Assembly: GCF_003260125.1 (NCBI RefSeq)
Contig: NZ_QHKO01000011.1
Coordinates: 62,001 to 126,000, forward strand
Length of the DNA: 64,000 nucleotides
Source of the DNA: Lujinxingia litoralis
GTDB taxonomy: Bacteria; Myxococcota_A; Bradymonadia; Bradymonadales; Bradymonadaceae
Reading direction: 5' to 3'
Position numbers and translations under genes: made by a program. This document shows positions 33,726-42,688 of this stretch, piece by piece. The first letter of the stretch is position 1. Every line of letters starts with the position of its first letter. The notes below the pieces were generated by a model. The model worked only from the letters and a program-made list of their open reading frames with translations, was not told the origin of the DNA and did not search any database.

Positions 33726-33754
33726 TAGGCTCGCCGGTGTGTGCGGCGAGCCTA
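33726..33754. other. Hairpin in the Dus/histidine-kinase intergenic region
   Basis: TAGGCTCGCCG-GTGTGTG-CGGCGAGCCTA, a perfect 11-bp stem. Read leftward, a T-tract (A-tract 33709-33717 on +) follows after 8 bases, so it may be a weak terminator for the histidine kinase gene. It lies between two convergent genes. Confidence 0.5.
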
Positions 33755-33859
33755 CGCTTGTGTTCAGTGAACGGGCGTTGCGCTGCTCGGGTGTGCGGGA
33801 GCGCGAGGTGTGCGCGCTCAACACCGGTGCCTGACGAGGAGGGGAGATGGGGTGGGGGT

Positions 33860-35758
33860 TCAGGGGGATTTTAAGATCGTGCGGATCGTGCGCGTCAGCG
33901 TATCCATCCCGAAGGGTTTTTGGAGGAGGCGAGGGGGATCGGGGCCCTCGGTGGCCTCCAGGGCGTCGGCGGTGTAGCCGCTCATCAGCAGCACGGCGGT
34001 TTCGGGGCGAGTGGTGGTGATATGGCGCGAGAGGGCGACGCCGTCGATGCCGGGCATGATGACGTCGCTCAAGAGAAGGTCGATGGGGCCGTCGTAGGTG
34101 CGGCTCAGCTCCAGGGCTTCTTCGGCGTGGGAGGCTTCGAGCACGTGGTAGCCCTTGCGCTCCAGGAGCATGCGCACCGGCTGGCGGAGCTGGTCGTCAT
34201 CTTCGACCAGAAGGATGGTCTCATCGCCGGGGATGGGGGTGGCGCGGCGGGCGCGGCGGAGGCGCGCCGGGGTGGAGGCTTCCTGGCGGGCCGCGGGCAT
34301 GTAGATGGTGAAGGTGGTGCCCTGGTCGGGGGAGCTCTCCACGCTGATGTGGCCGCCATCCTGGGTGATGACGCCGTAGACGGTGGAGAGCCCCAGGCCG
34401 GTGCCCTGGCCGACGGCTTTGGTGGTGAAGAAGGGCTCAAAGATCTGGCGCTGGACCTCGGGGGGCATGCCCTGGCCGGTGTCGCGGACTTCGAGCACGG
34501 CGTAGGGCCCGGAGGTGAGCTCGCGGGGGTAGGCCGAGGATGGCGAGTCGATGCTCAGGTTGTAGGTGCGCAGGCTGAAGCGTCCGCCTTCGGGCATGGC
34601 GTCACGGGCGTTGATGGCCAGGTTCATGATGACCTGTTCCAGCTGGCTGCGATCGGCGAAGAGCTCGTGCAGGGAGCGGTCGAGCTCGATGTTGAGGCGC
34701 ACGCTGGTGCCGAAGAGGCTCTCCAGGACCACGCGCATCTCGTCGAGGAGGGTGTTGAGGTCGAGGACTTTGGACTCGCGGACGTGGCGGCGGCCAAAGG
34801 TCAGGAGCTGGCGGGTGAGTTTACCGCCGCGCTCGCTGGCGCTGAGGATGGCGTCGACGCTATCGCTCAGGCGCTGCGGGTCGCCGGAGAGGTCGCGCAT
34901 GATGTAGCAGTGGCTGCCGATGATGGTGAGCAGGTTGTTGAAGTCGTGGGCCACCCCGCCGGCCAGGCGCCCCATGGCCTGCATTTTGTCGGCGTGCTGG
35001 AGGTTTTCCTGGATGCGTTTTTGGTCTGTGAGGTCGGTGATCATGGCCAGCACGTGTTCGGGCTGACCGCCGGGATCGCGCAGCAGGGTGAGGGTGAATT
35101 TGGCGTAGCGGATGTCGCCATTGCTGCGGGCCAGGCGGAGCTCCAGCGAGTAGAGGTCGCGTTGGCCCAGGCGCAGTTCTGCCAGGAGGGACTCCCAGAT
35201 CTGAACGTCGTCGTCGACCAGGAGTTCGCTCAGGGGGAAGCGTCGCAGCTCGTCGAGGGAGTAGCCCAGGAGTTCTTGAAGGGTGTGGTTGGCGTGTTCG
35301 CACTGACCGCGCAGTCCCAGAAGCTGCAGGCCAATGGGAGCGGCTTCGAAGAGGCTCCAGAAGCGTCGCTCGCTGTCGTGGAGGCGCTGTCGAATATGGC
35401 AGGTGTTGAGCGCTCGGCGGACTTTGTGGGCGGTCAGGATGCGGTTGGTGTCCGGGTTGTCGGTGCGCACCAGCACATCGCCAAGGCCCAGATCCAGGGC
35501 GGCGCGGATCAGGGCGTGGTCGTCGGGCTCGGCCAGCAGGAGCGTGGCGCAGCCCGGGGCGAGGGTGCGCAGCGTCGTGATATGGTGTAGGGCATCAGGC
35601 AGCGCGCCGTCGATGATGGCCAGGCGATGATGCCGCAGGTTCACCGAGAGCGAGTCGCGGGCGTCGACCTGATCGGGGCGTACACAGTCGACGCTCAAGT
35701 CGTTGGCGTCGATCTCCGGGCAGGGGCCGTAGACCAGGAGGCTGGGAAAACGGTTCAT
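33860..35758 (-). CDS. Hybrid sensor histidine kinase (PAS, HisKA, HATPase, receiver)
   Basis: This is a 632-residue soluble kinase. Domains in order: an N-terminal receiver-like or pseudo-receiver segment (~1-115), a PAS domain (~125-245, ERRFWSLFEAAPIGLQLLG), HisKA with the phospho-accepting His in GGVAHDFNNLLTII (~270), an ATPase domain with NLAINARDAMPEGG (N box), EVRDTGQGMP (G1) and GQGTGLGLSTVYGV (G2), and a C-terminal receiver with ILLVEDDDQL and LLLSDVIMPG (phospho-Asp). There is no membrane segment, so it senses a cytosolic signal or works with a partner. No response-regulator gene lies beside it. The ATG at 35758 is preceded by GGAG. Confidence 0.93.
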   Translation of the reverse strand: MNRFPSLLVYGPCPEIDANDLSVDCVRPDQVDARDSLSVNLRHHRLAIIDGALPDALHHITTLRTLAPGCATLLLAEPDDHALIRAALDLGLGDVLVRTDNPDTNRILTAHKVRRALNTCHIRQRLHDSERRFWSLFEAAPIGLQLLGLRGQCEHANHTLQELLGYSLDELRRFPLSELLVDDDVQIWESLLAELRLGQRDLYSLELRLARSNGDIRYAKFTLTLLRDPGGQPEHVLAMITDLTDQKRIQENLQHADKMQAMGRLAGGVAHDFNNLLTIIGSHCYIMRDLSGDPQRLSDSVDAILSASERGGKLTRQLLTFGRRHVRESKVLDLNTLLDEMRVVLESLFGTSVRLNIELDRSLHELFADRSQLEQVIMNLAINARDAMPEGGRFSLRTYNLSIDSPSSAYPRELTSGPYAVLEVRDTGQGMPPEVQRQIFEPFFTTKAVGQGTGLGLSTVYGVITQDGGHISVESSPDQGTTFTIYMPAARQEASTPARLRRARRATPIPGDETILLVEDDDQLRQPVRMLLERKGYHVLEASHAEEALELSRTYDGPIDLLLSDVIMPGIDGVALSRHITTTRPETAVLLMSGYTADALEATEGPDPPRLLQKPFGMDTLTRTIRTILKSP

Positions 35759-35890
35759 ACGGAGAACTCCAGAATTATCCCGCAGATGGGGTAAGTCGCC
35801 AGGGCGCGACGGAGTCTAGCAGTCGAATTGAGGGCTGTCAGCCCGAAGAGTGACGCCGGAGTGGACCGGGGCAATACGGAGGGAAGCACC

Positions 35891-36154
35891 ATGGTAGAAA
35901 CACCCGAAAACGCGCGTTATCTGGCGAGTCCCCAGAAGATGGAGTGGTTGATGCGCGATCGGCGCTTTCGCCAGATCGGCGAGGAGCGACGCGAGCGCCT
36001 GTTGCGAGCGGTGGCGCGCCTGCCCGGGGCGCGGGAGCTGGTGGGGCAGGAGGTCTTTGAGCAGGCGCTCGACGAGGCGGTGGCCATGGAGGGGCAGGCG
36101 CCTTTGAGCGAGGAAGAGCGCGGGTTGATCTGTGACTATCTGCGAGTGAGGTGA
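35891..36154 (+). CDS. Small uncharacterised charged protein
   Basis: This is an 87-residue protein, helical and highly charged (DRRFRQIGEERRERLLRAVARL, AVAMEGQAPLSEEERGLICDYL), without signal or membrane segment. The frame opens earlier (35828), but GGAGGGAAG lies before the ATG at 35891, which I chose. It ends 4 bp before the TTG start of the metalloprotease-like lipoprotein and is surely cotranscribed with it. The N-terminus resembles small HEAT- or EF-like helical pairs, but no family is recognised. Role unknown. Confidence 0.65.
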   Translation: MVETPENARYLASPQKMEWLMRDRRFRQIGEERRERLLRAVARLPGARELVGQEVFEQALDEAVAMEGQAPLSEEERGLICDYLRVR

Positions 36155-36158
36155 GCCT

Positions 36159-39100
36159 TTGAAGGATCGAGGCGTAGGGGTCGGGGCCGGGATGAGCCTC
36201 TGGCGAGCGGTGATGGTGGGGGCGGTGGTGGCGATGGCCGCCGGCTGTGCGGTGAGCAGTGGTCCGCGCTTTAGCCCGGAGGTGCAGCAGTCGTTTGCGC
36301 ACGAGGAGATGCGGCGCATGGAGACCGCGCATCTGCGCCTCTACTACCCGGAGCATCGCCGCGAGGAGACGGCGCGCATCGCCGCGCAGCTGGAGCATTG
36401 CCTGGTTGAGTTGAACACCAAGACCGAGCGCCCCGGGCCCTGGACGAAGGTCCCGATTTTTTTGCCGGAGGTGGAGTTCAACAACGCCTACGTGAGTTTT
36501 GGCCCGGGCAACGGGCCGCATATGGTGTTGCCCACCTCGTTGACCAGCGGGGCGTTTGCGGGGTTCGGGTTTACGCCGAGCATGCCGGCGGTGGGCTGCC
36601 ACGAGATGGTGCACTGGGTGCATATGGCGCAGGTGCACGGGGTGTTTGGCGTGCTCAATCGCCTCTTTGGCCCCTACGTGACGCCGCATAGCGGGCTGGA
36701 CTCGTGGGTGTTTGAGGGGCTGGCGACCTATTACGAGAGCAAGCTGGTGGACGACGTGGGGCGTCACGGTTCGCCGCTGTGGGAGAACGCCTTTGTGGCG
36801 GGGATTCACCAGGGGCATCTCGATGGGGGGCGTCTCAGCGTGTTTGATCGCGAGGTCTCCTACGGGGGGCAGTACCTGGTGGGCTCGCATTTTGTGGGGT
36901 TTTTGATCGAGCGCTATGGCGAAGAAAAGATCTGGGAGCTGATCGATCTGCAGGGGAGCGCGTTGGTGTTTCCGATCGGGGTGACCACGCGTTTTTGGTG
37001 GGTGTACGGCAAGAGTCTGGGCGGGCTCCTCGATGAGTTTGAAGTGGCGATGCGCCAGAAGTATCCGCCGCGCCAGCGGGCGTTGGGGCAGGAGCGGGAG
37101 CGCTGGCTGGGGCGTAACGCGCAGTTGGAGGTGAGCCCCGCGGGGCGGTGGGCGACCTATGTGAGCGGGGTGGATGAGCGGGCGGCCCTGGAGGTCTTTG
37201 AGGCCGACGGGGGGCGGATCTTGCGTCGCGAACTCCCGGATGTGTTGCCCGGGCGCGAGGTGGTGGCGGGCAGTAGCGTGGACGCGCTGCGGCTGAGCGA
37301 TGACGGCCAAACGCTCTACTTTTTGGTGCGCGACCTGGGGGTGAGCGCGCCCCGGAGCGCGTTGATGCGCCTGGATGTGGCGAGCAACCGCCTGGAGCGC
37401 GTGCGCGACGAGGTGATGGGCATCAGCGGGGATGTGATGCCGGATGGCCGGGGCTACGTGCTGGCCCGGGCCGACGGGGACGAAGTGGTGGTGGAGCGCA
37501 TCGATCTGGCGGATGCCGCCGGCGATCGGGAGCTCTTCCGGCTGGCGCCCGGGGCGTTTGTGGCCCATCTGCGGGTGTCGCCCTCGGGCCGACGGGTGTC
37601 GCTGACCTTGATGGAGGATGAGCGCTGGCGGGTGGCGGTGCTGGATCTGGCCAGCGGCCGGGTGTTGCGCACGCTGAGCACGGGGGAGGCGCACGCGCCG
37701 GTGTACGATGCGTACTGGGTGGCCGAGGACCGGCTCTGGGTCTCGGCGGCCTATGGCGAGCGGGTGGATGTGTTTGAGGTGGGTCCGACGCGGGCCTCGG
37801 TGCGGCTGACTCAGGCGCCTTACATCGCGCAGAGTCCGCGGCCGGGGGCCGATGGGGCGCTGCGTTTCTTGAACCGCGAGGGGTGGGGTTGGGCGTTGGA
37901 TCGGGTGTCGGAGTCGGCGGTGGAGGCCGCGCGTGGGAGGGGGGCAGCCGGGCTCGGTGATGCGCTGGCCTGGAGCGATGCAGGCGGAGCGGAGGAGGTG
38001 CGGGGCTACCGCGCGCTCGACGCCGTCGAGGTGCGCTCGGACCGGGCGTATCGGGCCTGGGAGGGGCTCTTCATCCCCCGGCTGCGCCTGCCGATCGTGC
38101 AGCTGGGCGCGGTGACCGGGCTTTTGCCTGAGGCGGAGCGGCAGGACCTGGGGCCGATCAACGGCCGGCTCGGTCTGGCGATGAGCGGTCGGGATGAGCT
38201 GGGCTTTCATAACTGGGCACTCAGCGGCGCGTACGACGTGGTCAACGGCTGGTTTGTGGGCAGCGCCGCGTATGTGAACACGCAGCTCGCGCCGCTCTAC
38301 TGGTCGGTCTCGGCCAGCTCCGATCGTCAGGTCTACGGGGAACAGGCGTCGGTGGGCAGTGTGGAGCTGACGCGGGTGGAGCAATGGAATCGGCAGGCGT
38401 CGGTGCAGGCGCAACGCAGCTTTTACGACCTGCCGCTGGCGCTGAGTTTTACGGCGCTGGAGCATCGCCTGGATCGTGAGGGAGAGGCTCGCGACCAGCG
38501 CCGTCTGGTGGGGCCTCGGCTGGCGACGGCCTATCGTGCCGGGCGCGGCACGGCGTATGGCGGTACGCAGTGGCTCTTCGGGTTGAGCGGGGCCGGGGCG
38601 TATTACGGAGAGGCGCTGGGCTCGGATCTCGATCTGGGGGATCTGCGCGCCGAGCTGGAGCTCCACTCGCCATTGCCGCTATCGAAGCGCCATCGGTTGC
38701 GTTTTTCGGCGCGCCACCGTCAGCTTTTGGGAGTGGACCCGGCCGAAGGCGTGTTGCGGGTGGGCGGTTTTGGCAACCTCGCGCCGCTTTACTCCTCGCA
38801 GCCGGTGGAGGATTCGGTCCCGGCCGATGCGCGTCTGCCCCCGCAGGTGGCGTTTGTGGAGCCGCTGCGGGGCTTTGAGGGCGTGGCGTTTACCGGGGCT
38901 CGGGCGACGCTGGGCGACCTGAACTACCGCTACCCCATCATCGTGGACCGGGGGCCGGCGGCGATGCTGGGCTTTTTGCCCTCGGCATTTTTCTCGCAGT
39001 TGAATCTGGAGGCCTTTGCCAGCGTGGCGATCTTAGACGATGGTCAGCCACACGCGGCGAGCGGGGCCAGCGTGGACGCGAAGTTTTATGTCTGGGTGCT

Positions 39101-39194
39101 GCCGATGTCGTTGCGCTATCAGTATGCGAAGTGGCTCACCGATGATCGTCGCCAGACGCATCTTGTTGGCTTAAGTTTTGGCAACGACTTCTAA
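36159..39194 (+). CDS. Lipoprotein with metalloprotease, beta-propeller and C-terminal barrel-like domains
   Basis: This is a ~1011-residue protein. The leader MSLWRAVMVGAVVAMAAGC gives a lipoprotein Cys. Residues ~45-330 hold a zinc-protease core: VGCHEMVHWVHMAQ (HExxH) followed by WVFEGLATYYESK with the third-ligand Glu, a gluzincin arrangement. Residues ~330-610 are TolB/WD-like propeller repeats (LRLSDDGQTLYFLVRD, LRVSPSGRRVSLTL). The last ~400 residues look like an outer-membrane barrel (alternating strands, RYPIIVDRG, ending LVGLSFGNDF). The start is either TTG 36159, which has AGGTGA 5 bases upstream, or ATG 36192. Probable role: surface proteolysis. The fusion of a lipid anchor and a barrel is odd. 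Confidence 0.78.
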   Translation: MKDRGVGVGAGMSLWRAVMVGAVVAMAAGCAVSSGPRFSPEVQQSFAHEEMRRMETAHLRLYYPEHRREETARIAAQLEHCLVELNTKTERPGPWTKVPIFLPEVEFNNAYVSFGPGNGPHMVLPTSLTSGAFAGFGFTPSMPAVGCHEMVHWVHMAQVHGVFGVLNRLFGPYVTPHSGLDSWVFEGLATYYESKLVDDVGRHGSPLWENAFVAGIHQGHLDGGRLSVFDREVSYGGQYLVGSHFVGFLIERYGEEKIWELIDLQGSALVFPIGVTTRFWWVYGKSLGGLLDEFEVAMRQKYPPRQRALGQERERWLGRNAQLEVSPAGRWATYVSGVDERAALEVFEADGGRILRRELPDVLPGREVVAGSSVDALRLSDDGQTLYFLVRDLGVSAPRSALMRLDVASNRLERVRDEVMGISGDVMPDGRGYVLARADGDEVVVERIDLADAAGDRELFRLAPGAFVAHLRVSPSGRRVSLTLMEDERWRVAVLDLASGRVLRTLSTGEAHAPVYDAYWVAEDRLWVSAAYGERVDVFEVGPTRASVRLTQAPYIAQSPRPGADGALRFLNREGWGWALDRVSESAVEAARGRGAAGLGDALAWSDAGGAEEVRGYRALDAVEVRSDRAYRAWEGLFIPRLRLPIVQLGAVTGLLPEAERQDLGPINGRLGLAMSGRDELGFHNWALSGAYDVVNGWFVGSAAYVNTQLAPLYWSVSASSDRQVYGEQASVGSVELTRVEQWNRQASVQAQRSFYDLPLALSFTALEHRLDREGEARDQRRLVGPRLATAYRAGRGTAYGGTQWLFGLSGAGAYYGEALGSDLDLGDLRAELELHSPLPLSKRHRLRFSARHRQLLGVDPAEGVLRVGGFGNLAPLYSSQPVEDSVPADARLPPQVAFVEPLRGFEGVAFTGARATLGDLNYRYPIIVDRGPAAMLGFLPSAFFSQLNLEAFASVAILDDGQPHAASGASVDAKFYVWVLPMSLRYQYAKWLTDDRRQTHLVGLSFGNDF

Positions 39195-39277
39195 ATCTTG
39201 AAATGACCGAAAGGCGGGGCGCCGCGCTTAAGAGCGCGCGCTGTCGCCCCCCGAAATGAACGCTACCTGGAGACACC

Positions 39278-41149
39278 ATGATCGATCTGAGCTTCCCGAC
39301 CTATTTTGACGATGACGTTGAAGGCGCGCGCCCCCGGACCCGCGATCGCGCGCAGATCGATGCGCGCTACAAGTGGGATCTCAACGATATTTACGGCGAC
39401 TGGTCGGCCTGGGAGGCCGATATGCGAACGATCCGGGAAGAGATGGATCGCTTTGTGGAGCTGCGCGGTCAGCTGGCCCAGGGCGCCGAGAAGGTGCTTC
39501 AGGCCTACCGCTTGCAGGACACCATCGGGATGATCTCCTACAAGCTCTACCGTTATCCGCAGCTGCAGTACGATTTGGATCAGCGCGATAACGAGGTGCA
39601 GGCTCGTCTCCAAGAGGTACAGCAGCTCTTTGCCGAGTACGGTTCGCGCGCGGCGTGGTTTACGCCGGAGCTCCTGGAGATTGAGCAGTCCACCATGGAG
39701 CAGTGGCTGGAGGAGGAAGCGGAGCTTTCGCCCTATCGCTTCCCGATTCTGGAAGCCTACCGGGCTCAGGAGCATGTGCTGGACGAGGGAGGGGAGAAGA
39801 TCCTGGCGCTGGGCAGCCGTTTTCGCTCGGCGCCGGCGGAGATCTACCGCTCGTTGACCACGGCCGATGTGAGCTTCAACACCGTGACGCTCTCCGATGG
39901 CGACGAGGTGGTGGTGAGCTACGGGGAGTACTCCAACCTGTTGCACACCCGTCGCGATCAGGACGATCGCCGCAAGGCGTTTGAGGCGATGTACTCGATC
40001 TTTGAGGCCAAGCGAAACACCTTTGCCTCGCTCTACAACAGCATCTGCCAGCGGGACTGGGCCCAGGCGCAGTCGCGCAACTACAGCAGCACGGCTGAGG
40101 CGGCGCTGGATGATGATAACGTGCCGGTGTCGGTGTTGGAGACGTTGATCGAGGCCGCCCGCGAGGGCGCGGAGCCGCTGCGTCGGTACCACCGTCTGCG
40201 CAAGGAGGTGCTGGGGCTTAAGGAGTACCACCTCTACGACGGCTCGATTCCGCTGCTGGAATCCGACGAGGTCTACACCTACGACGGGGCGCGCGAGGTG
40301 CTCATTGAGTCGGTGGCCCCTCTTGGCGAGCGTTATCAGGAGCTGCTCGGCGAGGCGTTGGGAGGCGGTTGGATCGACGTTTATGAGACGGAGGGCAAGC
40401 GCAGCGGCGCCTACTCTGCGGGGGTCTACGGGGTGCACCCCTACATGCTGCTGAACTACACCGACACGCTCGACGACGTGTTCACGCTGACCCATGAGCT
40501 CGGGCATACGCTGCATACCGTGCTCTCGTGTGAGGCCCAGCCTTTTGCAACGTCGAGCTACACGATCTTTGTGGCGGAGGTGGCCTCAACGACCAATGAG
40601 GCGCTTTTGCTCGATCACCTGCTCAAGCAGACCGAGGACCCGGCCCGGCGAGCCTTTTTGCTCCAGCAGGCGATCAGCGGAATTGCGGGCACCTTCTACT
40701 CTCAGGCGCTTTTTGCGGACTACGAGCTGGAGGCGCATCGCATGGCCGAGCGTGGCGAGCCGATGACCGCGGAGCGTCTGGACGCCCTCTACATGGAGAA
40801 GATGAAGGCGTATTACGGCGACGCGCTGACCATTGACGAGCTCTACAAGGTGACCTGGGCGCGCATTCCACATTTCTTTAACTCTCCGTACTACGTCTAT
40901 CAGTACGCCACCTGTTACGCTTCGTCGGCGAAGATCGTGGCCGGGTTGCTCAGCGAAGATCAGGCGGAGCGTCAGGCCACGCAGGCCCGTTATCTGGAAC
41001 TCTTGTCGAGTGGTGGAAATGACCACCCGATGAATCAATTGCAGAAGGCCGGCGTCGACCTTCGCGATGCCGATACCGTGCGCGCGGTCACTCGCCGCAT
41101 GGATGAGTTGGTGGGTATGTTGGAGGCGGAGCTTCAGCGACTGAGCTGA
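39278..41149 (+). CDS. pepF: Oligoendopeptidase F-like M3 metallopeptidase
   Basis: This is a 623-residue cytosolic zinc peptidase. The active site is TLTHELGHTLHTV (His406, Glu407, His410), with the downstream Glu ligand in FVAEVASTTNEALLLDHLL, exactly as in PepF/M3B enzymes. The N-terminal helical domain starts RYKWDLNDIYGDWSAWEADM, and PRYPQLQYDLDQRDNE is typical. The C-terminus has FNSPYYVYQYATCYASSA. Length is normal (about 600). It cleaves short peptides and helps recycle them. CTGGAG lies 6 bases before ATG. The two proteins upstream are probably a separate unit, since 84 bp with a GC-rich hairpin (GCGCG-CTTAAGAG-CGCGC) intervene. Confidence 0.93.
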   Translation: MIDLSFPTYFDDDVEGARPRTRDRAQIDARYKWDLNDIYGDWSAWEADMRTIREEMDRFVELRGQLAQGAEKVLQAYRLQDTIGMISYKLYRYPQLQYDLDQRDNEVQARLQEVQQLFAEYGSRAAWFTPELLEIEQSTMEQWLEEEAELSPYRFPILEAYRAQEHVLDEGGEKILALGSRFRSAPAEIYRSLTTADVSFNTVTLSDGDEVVVSYGEYSNLLHTRRDQDDRRKAFEAMYSIFEAKRNTFASLYNSICQRDWAQAQSRNYSSTAEAALDDDNVPVSVLETLIEAAREGAEPLRRYHRLRKEVLGLKEYHLYDGSIPLLESDEVYTYDGAREVLIESVAPLGERYQELLGEALGGGWIDVYETEGKRSGAYSAGVYGVHPYMLLNYTDTLDDVFTLTHELGHTLHTVLSCEAQPFATSSYTIFVAEVASTTNEALLLDHLLKQTEDPARRAFLLQQAISGIAGTFYSQALFADYELEAHRMAERGEPMTAERLDALYMEKMKAYYGDALTIDELYKVTWARIPHFFNSPYYVYQYATCYASSAKIVAGLLSEDQAERQATQARYLELLSSGGNDHPMNQLQKAGVDLRDADTVRAVTRRMDELVGMLEAELQRLS

Positions 41150-41183
41150 GCTTCGGCTCAGACCTCAGACGTAGGGAGCGACG

Positions 41184-41450
41184 ATGAAACACGCGTTGAT
41201 GGGACTGGTGGTGATGGGGGCGCTGAGCTTGAGCGCCTGCATGACGATTGTGCTTGAAGAGGACACGGGCCGTCGTAGCCAGCGGTTGGAATCGCCGAAG
41301 GTGTGTAAAGATCGCTGTCAGGCACGTTTTCATGAGTGCCGTGAGAGCCGGACCGGCCGTGTCGGGCGGGGACGTGGTCGAGGTCGAGGCAAAGGCAAGG
41401 GCGCCAGCGTCTGTGCCCACGAGAAAAACCGTTGCAAGGCGCGTTGCTGA
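41184..41450 (+). CDS. Small Cys-rich lipoprotein with Arg-Gly repeats
   Basis: This 88-residue lipoprotein has the leader MKHALMGLVVMGALSLSAC (Cys19). The mature part has four more cysteines arranged CKDRCQARFHEC and, after a GRVGRGRGRGRGKGKG tract, CAHEKNRCKARC, suggesting a small disulfide-bonded fold split by a flexible basic linker. No family recognised. GGGAGCGACG precedes the ATG, 34 bp after oligoendopeptidase F, so it is likely in the same transcript. Basic Arg-Gly tracts bind nucleic acids or anionic polymers in other proteins; whether that applies outside the cell here is unknown. Confidence 0.7.
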   Translation: MKHALMGLVVMGALSLSACMTIVLEEDTGRRSQRLESPKVCKDRCQARFHECRESRTGRVGRGRGRGRGKGKGASVCAHEKNRCKARC

Positions 41451-41501
41451 GCCGGGGTTGTCGGCCGCGGCTGCCGCGTCCGGAATGAGGGTGAACCAGG
41501 G

Positions 41502-42632
41502 TTGAGTGAGCAGGACGCGTTGAACGAAGTGAACGAAGGTGAGGGGAGCCCGCAGGAGCCAGTCGGCGCGTCAGCGCCGGCGGGCCCCCTGGGAGTTGTG
41601 CGCCAGACTTTGCAGAGCGATGCGGTGCAGCGTTGGGCGCCGATGAGCCTCTTTGTCGGCGGCTTTGGCCTGGATGCCTGGACGCTCGGGCGCGATGTCG
41701 ACTTGAAAGCGTTGGCGCTGGTCTGCATCTACGTGCTGTTGATTCCGGTATGTTTCGGAGTGCTCACACATGTTACGCACGAGAAGGTGAAGCGTGGCGC
41801 GAGCCTGGCGCTGCACTTCGCGCTCGGGGCGCTCTTCAGCGCGCTGGTCGTGCTCTACTTCCGCAGCGCCGGGCAGCTGATCACCATGCTGATTGTGCTG
41901 GTGCTTTTTGCGGCCATGGTCTGGAACGAGTTCTCCAGTCGGGCGCGTCAGCAGTTTGAGTTACTGTGGGGGATTTACGGGGCAAGCGCGGTGATGCTGC
42001 TCAACTTCCTCCTGCCCTACGCGCTGGGGAGTGTGCGAGCGCTGTGGTTTTACCTGAGCCTGGTGCTGGGGATGGGCTGGGTGCTGGGAGCGCGCCGGCT
42101 TCTGGGGGCGCGGGGCTGGCGCACGCTGGCGCCCACAGCGAGTTTTGCGCTGGTGCTGGGGGTGCTCTATCCGCTGGGGGTGATTCCGCCGGTGCCGCTG
42201 GTGACCGAGGGCGCCGTGGTGGGCGTGGACTTTGAGAAGAGTCAGGGGCTCTATCAGGTGATGGCAGAGCGGCCCGGGTTGTTGGAGAAGGTCGGGGTCA
42301 CCTCGCCAGAGGTGCTGCGGGGGCCTGGCGAGCCGGTGACGGTGGTGGTGGCGGTCTCGGCGCCGCCGCAGGCCACGGCTCAGCTGGAGCATCGCTGGCG
42401 GCGACGGACGGATGAGGGCTGGGAGACCACCGACGTCATTCCGATCGCGATTCGCGGCGGTCGTAAGGAAGGCTGGCGCTTTTATTCGCGCAAAAAGAAC
42501 CTTCCTGACGGGCAGTGGCGTGTGGAAACGGCCCTGAAAGGCGGGGCGGTGCTCGGCTATGAGACCTTTGGCGTCCGCGAGATCTCTCAGGATGAGCGCG
42601 ACGCACTCCGGATGGAGCCCCGTTCGCTCTGA
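41502..42632 (+). CDS. DUF2914 multi-pass membrane protein
   Basis: This is a 376-residue protein. After a Glu-rich N-terminus come six or seven hydrophobic helices (41700-42200), then a soluble C-terminal domain of ~125 residues. The latter matches DUF2914: LEHRWRRRTDEGWETTDVI, IAIRGGRKEGWRFYSRKKN and GQWRVETALKGGAVLGYETF. The family is found in many proteobacteria beside signalling or envelope genes, and its role is unknown. The start is TTG at 41502, with GAGGGTGA 8 bases upstream and no better start nearby. It ends before a long perfect hairpin shared with the convergent Nudix gene. Confidence 0.8.
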   Translation: MSEQDALNEVNEGEGSPQEPVGASAPAGPLGVVRQTLQSDAVQRWAPMSLFVGGFGLDAWTLGRDVDLKALALVCIYVLLIPVCFGVLTHVTHEKVKRGASLALHFALGALFSALVVLYFRSAGQLITMLIVLVLFAAMVWNEFSSRARQQFELLWGIYGASAVMLLNFLLPYALGSVRALWFYLSLVLGMGWVLGARRLLGARGWRTLAPTASFALVLGVLYPLGVIPPVPLVTEGAVVGVDFEKSQGLYQVMAERPGLLEKVGVTSPEVLRGPGEPVTVVVAVSAPPQATAQLEHRWRRRTDEGWETTDVIPIAIRGGRKEGWRFYSRKKNLPDGQWRVETALKGGAVLGYETFGVREISQDERDALRMEPRSL

Positions 42633-42642
42633 GGTTCAAACG

Positions 42643-42674
42643 CGTTGCGCCGCGTAAGGCTACGCGGCGCAACG
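42643..42674. terminator. Perfect 14-bp hairpin between convergent genes
   Basis: CGTTGCGCCGCGTA-AGGC-TACGCGGCGCAACG. It lies between the stops of the DUF2914 gene (42632) and the Nudix gene (42689). No T-tract follows on either side, so it may act as a processing or stalling hairpin rather than a classical terminator. Confidence 0.6.
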
Positions 42675-42688
42675 ATGAGACGTGAAAC

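Noticed and set aside
35838..38666. Very long minus-strand open frame opposite the protease/propeller lipoprotein
   Set aside because: It is Arg/His/Pro-rich, lacks any domain pattern and mirrors the strong codon bias of the real plus-strand gene.
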